NCBI GenBank assembly: GCA_902479075.1
Contig: CABSNK010000021.1
Span: 1-31,899 of the forward strand
DNA from: an uncultured Collinsella sp.
GTDB taxonomy: Bacteria; Actinomycetota; Coriobacteriia; Coriobacteriales; Coriobacteriaceae
Reading direction: 5' to 3'
Length of the DNA stretch: 31,899 nt
Shown: piece after piece, positions 14,571 to 22,210 of the stretch
Layout: each line of letters starts with the position of its first letter
Position numbering within the stretch: position 1 is the first letter of the stretch
Made by a program: the position numbers and the translations under genes
Notes under the pieces: generated by a model
What the model was told of the DNA's origin: nothing
Seen by the model: only the letters and a program-made list of their open reading frames with translations
Database searches by the model: none

Positions 14571-17021
14571 ATGCTGCAAAAAATCCAACGCTTTGGCGGG
14601 GCAATGTTTGCGCCCGCCATGCTGTTTTCTATATCAGGCCTCATGGTCGGCGTCTCCGCTCTCGCAACGACTGCGGACATCGTCGGCGATCTCGCCGTAT
14701 ACGGAACCCCTTGGTACGCTTTTTGGACCATCATCCAGCGCGGCTCGTGGACGGTCTTTAAACGCCTCCCGCTCCTTTTTGCCGTAGCGCTGCCCATCGG
14801 TCTTGCCCAAAAACAACCGGCTCGTTGCTGCCTCGAGGCTCTCGTCGCCTATTTTGCCTACTGCTTCTTTTTGAGCGAGATCATTAAGCTGAGCGGAGAC
14901 AATCTTGGACTTAAGTACCCGTCGTCTTTGACCTCCGCTAGCGGCATCACCATCATCGACGGCATCAAGACGCTCGACACCGGCATTATCGGCCCGCTGG
15001 CGGTATCGGCAACCGTCGTCGCCATCCATGACCGCTTCTACGATGCCAAGGTTCCCGATTGGCTCGGCACCTTCTCGGGCTCCTCGCTGGTCTACCTCAT
15101 CAGCTTTTTTGCCGTGTTTGCCCTTGCCGCTATCTCGGCCGCCATCGTGCCCTCCGTATATGCAATGACCGAAACGCTGCGCCATGCACTTACGAGCGTC
15201 GGCCCCTTTGGCGTGGGCATCTTTGTGCTTTTGGAGCGAGCGCTCGAGCCCATGGGGCTGCACCACCTGCTCTACATGCCGATCTACTACGACAACCTGG
15301 TCATTAACGACGGCATCTACGCCACGTGGAGCAGCTTGCTCCCCATCCTCTCCCATAGCACGCGCCCCCTTAATGAACTTGCGCCGTGGGCCGGTTTTAC
15401 CGCCACCGGCTGGGTCAAGCTCTTTGGCCTTCCCGCCATCGCAGCCGCGTTCTACTCCACCGCAAAACCAGAGCGCCGCGCCGGCCTTAAGGTCATCCTT
15501 TTGCCCGCCATCGTCGCCTCGGTGGTTTGCGGCGTTACCGAGCCACTCGAGTTTCTCTTTATGTTCACCCACCCCGGGCTCTTTTTGCTCTACGCCGTCT
15601 TATCGTCTTGCCTTGCCACAACCATGAATCTCTTTGGCATCGTCGGCATCTTCTCGGGCGGCCTGATGGAGATGGCAGCCTTCAACTTTATTCCGCTCAT
15701 GCGCACGCATGCCGGTGCCTATCTTTTGGCGCTCGGTATCGGCCTTGCCTTTAGCCTCATCTTTTTTGTTAGTTTTCGAGCACTCATCTTGGTCTATGAC
15801 CTTAAGACGCCGGGCCGCGAGGATCATGTTGCCAATCGCGCGGCAATCGATCGTTTAACGGAAAGCGGCTTTGCCAAAGAGCAATCTCCCAATGACGAGG
15901 TCAATAGTCGATCCGATCAAGATCACGTCCTCGCTGAGCGGGTAATTCAGCTTTTAGGTGGCGTTGGCAATATTGTGGGCGCAACCAACTGTGCCACGCG
16001 CCTGCGCGTCGAGGTCGCAGACCCTTCCATCGTTGCAGATAACGCGTCGTTTGTCGCGGTGGGCGCCAAGGGCCTCATCATTACGGACAAGACCGCCCAG
16101 GTGATCATCGGCATCTCCGTTCCCCGCGTTAAAGAGCATTTTGACCAGATCATGGGCCTCGAGCCGGGATTTGTGCCCACCACCTCGGCCTCCCCTGCCG
16201 CCAGCGCAGCCCATAAGCGCGGCGATATCTGCTTCTTCGATATCGACGGAACGCTCGCCTGGCAAGACCCTCGAGCGGCACAAGAGCTTCCCGAGAGCGA
16301 GCGAGACCTCTCCCCCTATCCCAATGAAGCGGTCTCGCAAGCCATCCGTGATTTTGTTGCCAAGGGCAATATGGCGTTTATCTGCACAGGGCGCACCTTC
16401 AGCTGCATCCACCCCAAACTTCTTGAGCTGCCCTGGACCGGCATCGTCTGTCTTGCGGGCGGTTACGCCGAGATCAACGGACACGCAATTCGCGATCTGT
16501 CGATGACGCCCGGCATGCTGCAGCGCCTTGCCCCCTATCTTGAGCAGTCGGGCGAGGTCATCCGCTTTGAGGGCCTCAACGGCGTCGTGCGCATGAGTGC
16601 CGATGCCCCCGATGCCCCCGGATACGCGCGCACCCTGGGCGACGCAGTCACGCAGCTGCAACATTACAGTGCCTACAAGATCTTGATGTCTACATCGCTC
16701 GCCAACCACATCGCTCAAGATAAGGCACTTGAGCCGCTGCTGTGCTTTAACGAGCTCGAACTCGAGGTAACCGAAATCTCGCCCCGCGAATGCACGAAGC
16801 GCGGGGGCATCCAGTCTGTACTCGACGCCCTCGATCCCCACCACGGAACCGTATACGGCATCGGCGACGCCAGCAATGACGTCTCGCTGATGAACGCCGT
16901 CGATGTCGGTATCGCCATGGGCAATGCGCCGGACTATCTTAAAAAGCGCGCCGACTACATCACCGACTCGGTCGACAAAGATGGCGTCGTCAAGGCGCTC
17001 GAGCACTTTAGGCTTATATAA
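14571..17021 (+). CDS. PTS glucose/maltose-family EIIC-EIIB permease fused to a HAD phosphatase
   Basis: One 816-residue chain joins sugar uptake and a phosphatase. Residues 1 to about 420 form the membrane EIIC domain of the glucose superfamily, with the substrate-site signature GVTEPLEF near 321; the pattern is closest to MalX-type permeases. About 450-535 is EIIB, with phosphorylated Cys474 in TNCATRLRV. A linker rich in Ala, Ser and Pro leads to a Cof-type HAD domain (about 550-816) with DxD at Asp557/Asp559 (FFDIDGTLA) and the C-terminal acidic motif GDASNDV (Asp766, Asp770). All catalytic residues appear intact. No EIIA is encoded, so a separate EIIA must phosphorylate it. Fusion suggests that incoming sugar phosphate, or a related metabolite, is dephosphorylated at the membrane. 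Its promoter carries the TreR-like operator. Confidence 0.9.
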   Translation: MLQKIQRFGGAMFAPAMLFSISGLMVGVSALATTADIVGDLAVYGTPWYAFWTIIQRGSWTVFKRLPLLFAVALPIGLAQKQPARCCLEALVAYFAYCFFLSEIIKLSGDNLGLKYPSSLTSASGITIIDGIKTLDTGIIGPLAVSATVVAIHDRFYDAKVPDWLGTFSGSSLVYLISFFAVFALAAISAAIVPSVYAMTETLRHALTSVGPFGVGIFVLLERALEPMGLHHLLYMPIYYDNLVINDGIYATWSSLLPILSHSTRPLNELAPWAGFTATGWVKLFGLPAIAAAFYSTAKPERRAGLKVILLPAIVASVVCGVTEPLEFLFMFTHPGLFLLYAVLSSCLATTMNLFGIVGIFSGGLMEMAAFNFIPLMRTHAGAYLLALGIGLAFSLIFFVSFRALILVYDLKTPGREDHVANRAAIDRLTESGFAKEQSPNDEVNSRSDQDHVLAERVIQLLGGVGNIVGATNCATRLRVEVADPSIVADNASFVAVGAKGLIITDKTAQVIIGISVPRVKEHFDQIMGLEPGFVPTTSASPAASAAHKRGDICFFDIDGTLAWQDPRAAQELPESERDLSPYPNEAVSQAIRDFVAKGNMAFICTGRTFSCIHPKLLELPWTGIVCLAGGYAEINGHAIRDLSMTPGMLQRLAPYLEQSGEVIRFEGLNGVVRMSADAPDAPGYARTLGDAVTQLQHYSAYKILMSTSLANHIAQDKALEPLLCFNELELEVTEISPRECTKRGGIQSVLDALDPHHGTVYGIGDASNDVSLMNAVDVGIAMGNAPDYLKKRADYITDSVDKDGVVKALEHFRLI

Positions 17022-17134
17022 GCAGCCGGCACGCGTACGCGTCCCGTTTCCCCAAATCGCCAAAACAGACGCGCCGGCAACTCCAATGTGGCAATATGGT
17101 ATCTGCACACCGCAACGATGCAACCTAAGAAAGA

Positions 17135-18160
17135 ATGCGAGAACCCGTGTCCAGTCCGTTTACCAGCTTTTTAGCCCAGCACTTTGGCCAGATCAACGAC
17201 TATCTGGCCACGTTCTTTGACGGACAGGCGACCTCTGCCGATATCGAGCGCTACCTGTATACCCCGCTCTCGACATTTACGGCCAATGCCGGCAAGCGCC
17301 ACCGCCCGCTCATCTGCATGCTCGCCGCCACCGCGGTAGGTGGCAGCTTTGAGAGCGCCCGCAGCGCGGCGGCAGCTATCGAGCACTTTCAGTCGGGAGC
17401 GCTTATCCATGACGACATAGCCGACAACGGCCAGCTGCGTCGCGGCAAGCCTTGCATGCACCTTACCGAGGGCACGGGCCTTGCCATCAACTGCGGCGAT
17501 CTGGCGCTCACCATGGTCACCAAGACGGTTCTCGACGACCCCACACTCGAGGCAGACGTGAAACTCCGTGTACTCCACGAGCTCACCGAGATGATCGTTC
17601 GCACCATCGAGGGCCAGGCGCTCGACTTGGGCTGGGTCCGCGATGGACGCTTTGACATCTCGGTCGACGATTATCTGGACATGGCAACACACAAGACGGC
17701 GTACTACAGCGGAGCCACGCCACTTGCCGCCGGAGCCATTATCGGCGGCGGCAGCGATGGGCAAATCGAAGCGCTGCGCGCCTTTGGTCTACACACGGGC
17801 CTTGCCTTTCAGATTCAGGACGATCTGCTCAACTTGATCGGCACCAAAGAGGCCGCCAACAAGGACTTCCGCACCGATATCACCGAGGGCAAGCGCACCC
17901 TCGTCGCCGTGCACGCCCTGTCAGACGAGCGTTATCACGACGAGGTCGAGGCAATCCTTTCCTCGGGCACCGAGGACCCCGCGCAACTTGCACGCGCCGT
18001 GGAGATCTTCCAGGAGACCGGCTCCATCGATTACGCCCACACTTACGCGCTCGACCTGACCGCCAAGGCGAAAGCGGCCATCGAGAACGTTGAGCTTGAT
18101 CCGCACGCACGCGAGCTGTTCCTCTCCATGGCAGATTTCTTTGTGGAGCGCCTTAACTAG
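17135..18160 (+). CDS. Polyprenyl diphosphate synthase
   Basis: This trans-isoprenyl diphosphate synthase of 341 residues condenses isopentenyl diphosphate with allylic diphosphates for quinone side chains or lipid carriers. The first aspartate-rich motif is DDIAD (93-97), followed by the RRGKP arginines; the second is QDDLLN (Asp229, Asp230), where Asn replaces the last Asp, a variant seen in some family members. Chain length cannot be read with confidence. The upstream gap (17022-17134) contains a fully palindromic ACGCGTACGCGT (17032-17043) and no clear terminator. The ribosome binding site is weak (AAGAAAG abutting the ATG); a GTG five codons later is an alternative start. Confidence 0.88.
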   Translation: MREPVSSPFTSFLAQHFGQINDYLATFFDGQATSADIERYLYTPLSTFTANAGKRHRPLICMLAATAVGGSFESARSAAAAIEHFQSGALIHDDIADNGQLRRGKPCMHLTEGTGLAINCGDLALTMVTKTVLDDPTLEADVKLRVLHELTEMIVRTIEGQALDLGWVRDGRFDISVDDYLDMATHKTAYYSGATPLAAGAIIGGGSDGQIEALRAFGLHTGLAFQIQDDLLNLIGTKEAANKDFRTDITEGKRTLVAVHALSDERYHDEVEAILSSGTEDPAQLARAVEIFQETGSIDYAHTYALDLTAKAKAAIENVELDPHARELFLSMADFFVERLN

Positions 18161-18203
18161 CGGGGGTAATAAAACCTGTCAGCAGCGTATTTGGGTACAA
18201 CTT

Positions 18204-18211
18204 GCTACACT
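18204..18211 (+). promoter_or_regulatory. Extended -10 promoter of the PG-binding protein gene
   Basis: TGCTACACT fits an extended -10 element; no good -35 lies 17 bp upstream. The leader to the ATG at 18299 is about 80 nt and ends with AAAGGGG, a strong ribosome binding site. Confidence 0.45.
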
Positions 18212-18298
18212 GTTGAGTGCATGTTTATGCATCCCTTTGCGTTGTCTATCCGACACACGCTCAAATAGTACGAATGGTACGCCGAAAGGGGTTCGTTC

Positions 18299-19204
18299 AT
18301 GGAACCTATTACAACGGGCATGCAGGGAGCAGCCGTCGAGGACGTCCAGTCCCGCCTTCTGCAGCTCGGCTATACAATCGATGACACCGAGGTCTCCGAC
18401 AAGCGCTTTGGCACCACCACCGAGCAGGCTGTTGGCACCTTTAGGCTCGACAGTGGCCTTCCCGCTGGCTGCGCCGTCGATATCCCCTGTTGGAGCGCCC
18501 TGGTAGACGCCTCGTATAAACTGGGCGACCGCACGCTCTATCTGCGCATGCCCAATTTCCATGGCGCCGACGTTCAGGCCCTGCAGCGCGCGCTCAACGT
18601 TTTGGGTTTTGCCTGCGGTGAGGACGACGGCTATTTTGGCCCGCACACCGAGGCCGCTCTGCAGCAGTTCCAGGAAAATGTTGGCCTGTTTGCCGATGGC
18701 ATGGCGTTCCAGGATACCTACGCCTATATCAACCGCCTGCATCACGTGTGGGAGGGCAAGCCCTCGGTTACCGAGGCCGAGTCGCGCATCGGTTTTGCCC
18801 GCGCCGCCAACGTGCTCGAGCGCTTCCAGATTGCCGTCATCGGTGAGGACCCCATCGCACGCAGCGTTGCATCGCGCATGTGGAACATCGCCACGGCGAC
18901 GACCGACAGCAGCGGCATGATGCTTTGCGATTCCGAGGTTCCGACCGACGTGGATCTGGTGCTCGAGATTGCAAGCGATGAGCTGCCCGCAGATGCTGCG
19001 CCGCGCGCCACGATCGCCCTTGCCGAGTGTCACAACCTTGCACAGCGCATCCGCACCGCCAATGTCGCCGCGCAGCAAAAGCCCGCGCGCATCCGCATTG
19101 AGCTCACGGGCATGACGCGCTACAACGGAACCTTCACCGCAAGTGATGCGCAGACACTCGCCGTACGCCTGCTCGATGGCGTTTGCGATGCCCTCGCAGA
19201 TTAG
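18299..19204 (+). CDS. Cytosolic protein with two peptidoglycan-binding domains (CwlM-like?)
   Basis: This 301-residue protein begins directly with two PG_binding_1 repeats (about 5-65 and 80-145; GMQGAAVEDVQSRLLQLGY and GADVQALQRALNVLGF), with no signal peptide or membrane helix. The C-terminal half (about 160-301) is unrecognised. It has a Rossmann-like start (FQIAVIGEDPIARSVASRMW) and lacks the zinc-binding DPGHGG motif of Amidase_3. The layout recalls actinobacterial CwlM, a cytosolic pseudo-amidase that controls MurA, so a regulator of precursor synthesis is a reasonable guess, not a demonstrated one. AAAGGGG 8 nt before the ATG fixes the start. tRNA-Gln follows 38 nt downstream. Confidence 0.75.
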   Translation: MEPITTGMQGAAVEDVQSRLLQLGYTIDDTEVSDKRFGTTTEQAVGTFRLDSGLPAGCAVDIPCWSALVDASYKLGDRTLYLRMPNFHGADVQALQRALNVLGFACGEDDGYFGPHTEAALQQFQENVGLFADGMAFQDTYAYINRLHHVWEGKPSVTEAESRIGFARAANVLERFQIAVIGEDPIARSVASRMWNIATATTDSSGMMLCDSEVPTDVDLVLEIASDELPADAAPRATIALAECHNLAQRIRTANVAAQQKPARIRIELTGMTRYNGTFTASDAQTLAVRLLDGVCDALAD

Positions 19205-19242
19205 GTAAACTAAACGGGTTGCTTTTGGGCAACACCACACAT

Positions 19243-19314
19243 TGGGACGTAGTTCAACGGTAGAACTCCGGTTTTTGGTGCCGGCTGTTGGGGGTTCGAA
19301 TCCCTCCGTCCCAG
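19243..19314 (+). tRNA. tRNA-Gln (anticodon UUG)
   Basis: The cloverleaf is complete. Acceptor TGGGACG pairs with CGTCCCA; the D arm is GTTC/GAAC; the anticodon stem CCGGT/GCCGG encloses the loop TTTTGGT, giving anticodon TTG; the T arm contains GGTTCGAATCC. A leading U in the acceptor is typical of tRNA-Gln. The terminal CCA is not encoded. Confidence 0.95.
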
Positions 19315-19327
19315 CCCCAAAGAACAT

Positions 19328-19365
19328 AGCGCTCCAGGCTCTTATGAACCTGGAGCGCTTTTTCG
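19328..19365 (+). terminator. tRNA-Gln terminator
   Basis: AGCGCTCCAGG (19328-19338) pairs perfectly with CCTGGAGCGCT (19349-19359), followed by TTTTTC. Confidence 0.9.
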
Positions 19366-19372
19366 TGGGCAT

Positions 19373-19573
19373 GCGGAGGGATTCGAACCCGCCAGGGTGC
19401 GGAGCTGAGGAAACGCGAAGCGTTTTCCAGCGCAGCACGCAAGGAGCGAAGCGACGCAGCGGGGCGCGGCCGCCGGCAGGCGGACGCGGAATCCCTCCGT
19501 CCCACATCGACCGAGAGCTCCTCGCGTTAAGAAAATCGAGCCAACGCCGCCAAGCGGAGGGATTCGAACCCGC
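19373..19573. repeat. Duplicated tRNA-Gln 3'-end fragments (att-like remnants)
   Basis: Three pieces of the tRNA-Gln 3' half lie downstream of the gene. The last 16 bp, GAATCCCTCCGTCCCA, recur directly at 19489-19504 (original 19298-19313). A 20-bp direct repeat, GCGGAGGGATTCGAACCCGC, occurs at 19373-19392 and 19554-19573 and is the inverse of the T arm (17 bp shared with 19292-19308). The GC-rich DNA between them, read on the minus strand, contains CTGGAAA and stem fragments that look like a decayed tRNA-Ser. Repeated integration/excision at the tRNA gene, or decay of a tRNA cluster, would explain this. Positions 19574-19692 show no gene or motif. Confidence 0.7.
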
Positions 19574-19692
19574 AAGGAATCTACCTATATAAGACAGACG
19601 CCCCAGGCCCATAACGACCAAGAGCGCCTTGCATCTAGAATTATCAGCCCTGTTCCGAAAAGCGAGCCGCATGCAACAACCAAGTAACCACA

Positions 19693-19829
19693 GGCCCCGG
19701 GAGAGCGGGGACACCGGCTTAGGTTTATCGCGAGTTCCGCACGAACAGGAGGCCACTTAATGTGGCCTCCGTCGTGAGCAGGACTGTAGAGCAGGAAACC
19801 TAAGCCGGTGTCCCCGCTCTCCCGGGGCC
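19693..19829 (+). repeat. Long-armed hairpin element, copy B
   Basis: Arms 19693-19726 and 19796-19829 are perfect over 34 bp and enclose a 69-nt core (19727-19795). The core begins ATCGCGAGTTCCGCACG and ends GCAGGACTGTAGAGCAGG. The inner stem is GGAGGCCAC/GTGGCCTCC with loop TTAAT, covarying with the other copies. The right arm ends 8 nt beyond the stop codon of the minus-strand Toprim gene. The arm sequence is unrelated to copies A and C except at its outer (GGCC) and inner (AGGTTT) ends. Confidence 0.92.
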
Positions 19830-19837
19830 GGCGGAAT

Positions 19838-22027
19838 CTAGTTGTTCAGCATGCGGTCGAAGCTTCCCGAGTCGCCATCCCGATAGTCGGCGGTCATCAG
19901 AATCTCCTGCGGAATGCGTCCGCCCTCGCGCAGCACATTGCGGAACTGTACGCGCGTGACCATGGGCAGATCCTTGATCGTCGCCGCCAGGTTCTGCGGT
20001 ACACCCTGGTTGGCAGCCGCGGGCTCGCACTCACCGCCGGCCTTCACGCGGCGCTTGTGCTCGGCGAGCATGGCGCGATACATACCGGCATGCAGGCGAA
20101 TCTCAACCACATTGGCGTTACGGGTCTGCTCGACAATGCGCGCACCCTCTCGGTCGATGTCGCCCACGTAGTAGACATAGTTAAAGCGATAGCCGATCTC
20201 GGCCAGATAATCATCCAGTGCGTGTGAAACGCTCGCCTTGCAGCCGCCGCCAAAGATCACGCCACCCACCTTGGTGCCAAAAAGCTTGGCGTGCTTGCGG
20301 CCGCGCAGGAGCTTGACGATCTCGTCATAGGTGTCCAGGTTCTCGACCATAATGAACGGCTTGTCGGCGCCCAGCGTAAAGAAGCCCGTAAAGTGCACAG
20401 GACGGTTGGGAGCAACCTTGATTGCCTGCATGCTGATGCCCTTTTCGGTCATACGCCGAATCAGGCGCTCGCCATGCTTGCCGTCAAAGGCCTTCTCATC
20501 GTTAAAAATCTGGTAGGCGCGCTGGCGACGCGAAGCGACCGGCGTGTCGGCGCCGCGATTCTGCTCTATCCAAGCCTGGATGATCGCAATCTCCTCGGCA
20601 ATCTTGCGGTTGGACATCTCGTTGTGCTGAGTGCGCTGCGGAGCCTTATTGCCGTCCTTGCCCTCGACCTTAACGATTTGAGTCTGCTGCTCCTTAATCT
20701 TGGAGAGCGCCGTAGGCGTGGGAACGACCTTGAGCAGCTGCCTGCCCAGGACACGGGCCAGAGCAAACGCCGAAACCTCGCCATGAGCGGGCGGCTCAGG
20801 CTGCTGGGCGGCCGCATCGTTTGCAGTCGGTTTGGGCTGCGCCTGGGATTTGCGCTTGGAATCTGCCTGAGCTTTGCGCTCTTGCTTTGGCGCGGACGGA
20901 CCCTTTTGCGAACGTTCGGGCTTGTCCCCCTTCGCCGGCTGGCGCTTGGGTTGCTCCACCGGGGCCTCAACCTTCGCATCCTTGCTTTGCGTCGCCGCCT
21001 TCTCGGCCGCGGCCTCGGCATTCGAGCCACGACCGCCACGGTGACGACGACGGCGAGGCTTGCTCGAAGCGCTCTCCCCTGCCTGCTTATCAGCGGACTG
21101 CTGAGCTTTGACCTCGGCGTCGGCCGCAGGCTGCGACTCGGAAGGTTGCTGCTCGCAAGCCACCGGCTCAACGGTTTTCTCGGTTTGTTCGGCCTTATCG
21201 GCCTGAGCGGTCGAAGCCGGCTCGCCCTTCTCCTGACGCTTTACGGGATACGCGCGTCCCGCAAAACCGCGGCCGGGACGACACGAACCCGGAGCCCTCT
21301 TGGCAGACTCCTCAACATCGTCTGCAACCTCGGGAGGCTCTTCAACCTCATGCGCGACATCCTGCTGCGCAGCCTTAAAGTGAGCACCGCGACGACGCTT
21401 GGGCTCTTGGGCCTCCACGGGCTTTTGCTCCTGCGCGGGCTTCTGCGACTCGGCAGCAACCTTGGTCTCGACAGCCTCGGTATCGAGCTCATCCCTTTGA
21501 GCAACGGCGCGACGGAAGCGCTCCTGCTGGGCACGGCGCTGAGCATCGCGCTTGCCGCCCCCGCCAAAACCGCCGCGACCGGCCTTAGCCGTAAAGGCGC
21601 GAACGACGCTCTCATCGAGCAGCTCGTCGGTATCGATATGCTCGCGCGGGGCCGTTTCCACCGAAGCGGGCACCTCGACAACGTCCTCGACGGCCTCTTC
21701 GGCAACCTCGGCAAGCTGCTCCTGGGCATCACTTATCTCGGCATGAATGGTATAGAACGCCGGACGTCCGTTAATGCCGCTGCCCTCGATCTTGGTAACG
21801 ATCTTTGCCGCGATGAGTTCGTCGCGCATCGCCTTGGTGTCGCATTCCTTATCGACGGAGCGGAAAATCTGCGCCAGCGCGCTCGACTTGATCTTGAGTG
21901 CCTTGCGGCAGAGCAGGTCGTAGGCAACTAGCTTGGCGCGCTCGGCAGAAAGCGACGTCTGGCTGCTCAGACGCTCAGCCAGGGCATCGACATTATTTTG
22001 GTTATCGGAATATACCGTCTTGGCCAC
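19838..22027 (-). CDS. Orphan Toprim protein resembling Wadjet JetD C-terminus, with long disordered middle
   Basis: This 729-residue protein of unknown function has three parts. Residues 1 to about 110 are helical and may be a winged helix (RSVDKECDTKAMRDELIAAKIV). Residues about 115-480 are low complexity, rich in Glu, Lys, Gln, Ala and Pro, with an Arg/Gly patch (SKPRRRRHRGGRGS). The C-terminus is a Toprim fold: Glu562 in FIMVENLDTYDEI, glycine turn GGVIFGGGCK, and Asp623/Asp625 in YYVGDIDREG. The ENLDT and GDIDxEG pairing is what JetD/DUF2220 nucleases show. No jetA, jetB or jetC lies in the window. The start is GTG 22025-22027, with GAAAGGGG just upstream; an ATG eight codons earlier has no such site. 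Metal-dependent DNA or RNA cleavage is a plausible activity. Hairpin copy B follows the stop codon. Confidence 0.8.
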   Translation of the reverse strand: MAKTVYSDNQNNVDALAERLSSQTSLSAERAKLVAYDLLCRKALKIKSSALAQIFRSVDKECDTKAMRDELIAAKIVTKIEGSGINGRPAFYTIHAEISDAQEQLAEVAEEAVEDVVEVPASVETAPREHIDTDELLDESVVRAFTAKAGRGGFGGGGKRDAQRRAQQERFRRAVAQRDELDTEAVETKVAAESQKPAQEQKPVEAQEPKRRRGAHFKAAQQDVAHEVEEPPEVADDVEESAKRAPGSCRPGRGFAGRAYPVKRQEKGEPASTAQADKAEQTEKTVEPVACEQQPSESQPAADAEVKAQQSADKQAGESASSKPRRRRHRGGRGSNAEAAAEKAATQSKDAKVEAPVEQPKRQPAKGDKPERSQKGPSAPKQERKAQADSKRKSQAQPKPTANDAAAQQPEPPAHGEVSAFALARVLGRQLLKVVPTPTALSKIKEQQTQIVKVEGKDGNKAPQRTQHNEMSNRKIAEEIAIIQAWIEQNRGADTPVASRRQRAYQIFNDEKAFDGKHGERLIRRMTEKGISMQAIKVAPNRPVHFTGFFTLGADKPFIMVENLDTYDEIVKLLRGRKHAKLFGTKVGGVIFGGGCKASVSHALDDYLAEIGYRFNYVYYVGDIDREGARIVEQTRNANVVEIRLHAGMYRAMLAEHKRRVKAGGECEPAAANQGVPQNLAATIKDLPMVTRVQFRNVLREGGRIPQEILMTADYRDGDSGSFDRMLNN

Positions 22028-22131
22028 GGGGCCCCTTTCATATGTACACATATACGTCTATATGGTACAACGCGCGCCCTTATCCACGCAAAACATCTGC
22101 TAGAACACTCGGGCATCGCCCGCTTTTGCAT

Positions 22132-22170
22132 GAAAAAAGACCGAGCCCGCGCAGCCGCGGACCCGGTCTT
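22132..22170 (-). terminator. cstA terminator
   Basis: On the minus strand AAGACCGGGTCCGCGG and CGCGGGCTCGGTCTT pair with small mismatches and are followed by TTTTC. It ends the cstA transcript before the promoter region of the Toprim gene. That region (22040-22080) contains several CATATA/TATATG dyads, possible operator sequences. Confidence 0.85.
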
Positions 22171-22210
22171 ATCGAGTTGTATAGATGTGACGTTCAACTC
22201 GTCAGGTCGA

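Noticed and set aside
19366..19573. A functional second tRNA (Ser-like) on the minus strand
   Set aside because: T-arm and anticodon-like fragments are present, but acceptor and D stems do not close; treated as remnants.
19574..19692. Promoter for hairpin copy B (TTCGAA and TATATA, 17 bp apart)
   Set aside because: The -35 is part of a tRNA remnant and no equivalent lies upstream of the other copies.
20291..21931. 546-residue plus-strand frame over the Toprim gene
   Set aside because: It is Leu/Arg-rich shadow coding opposite a low-complexity region, with no recognisable start signal.
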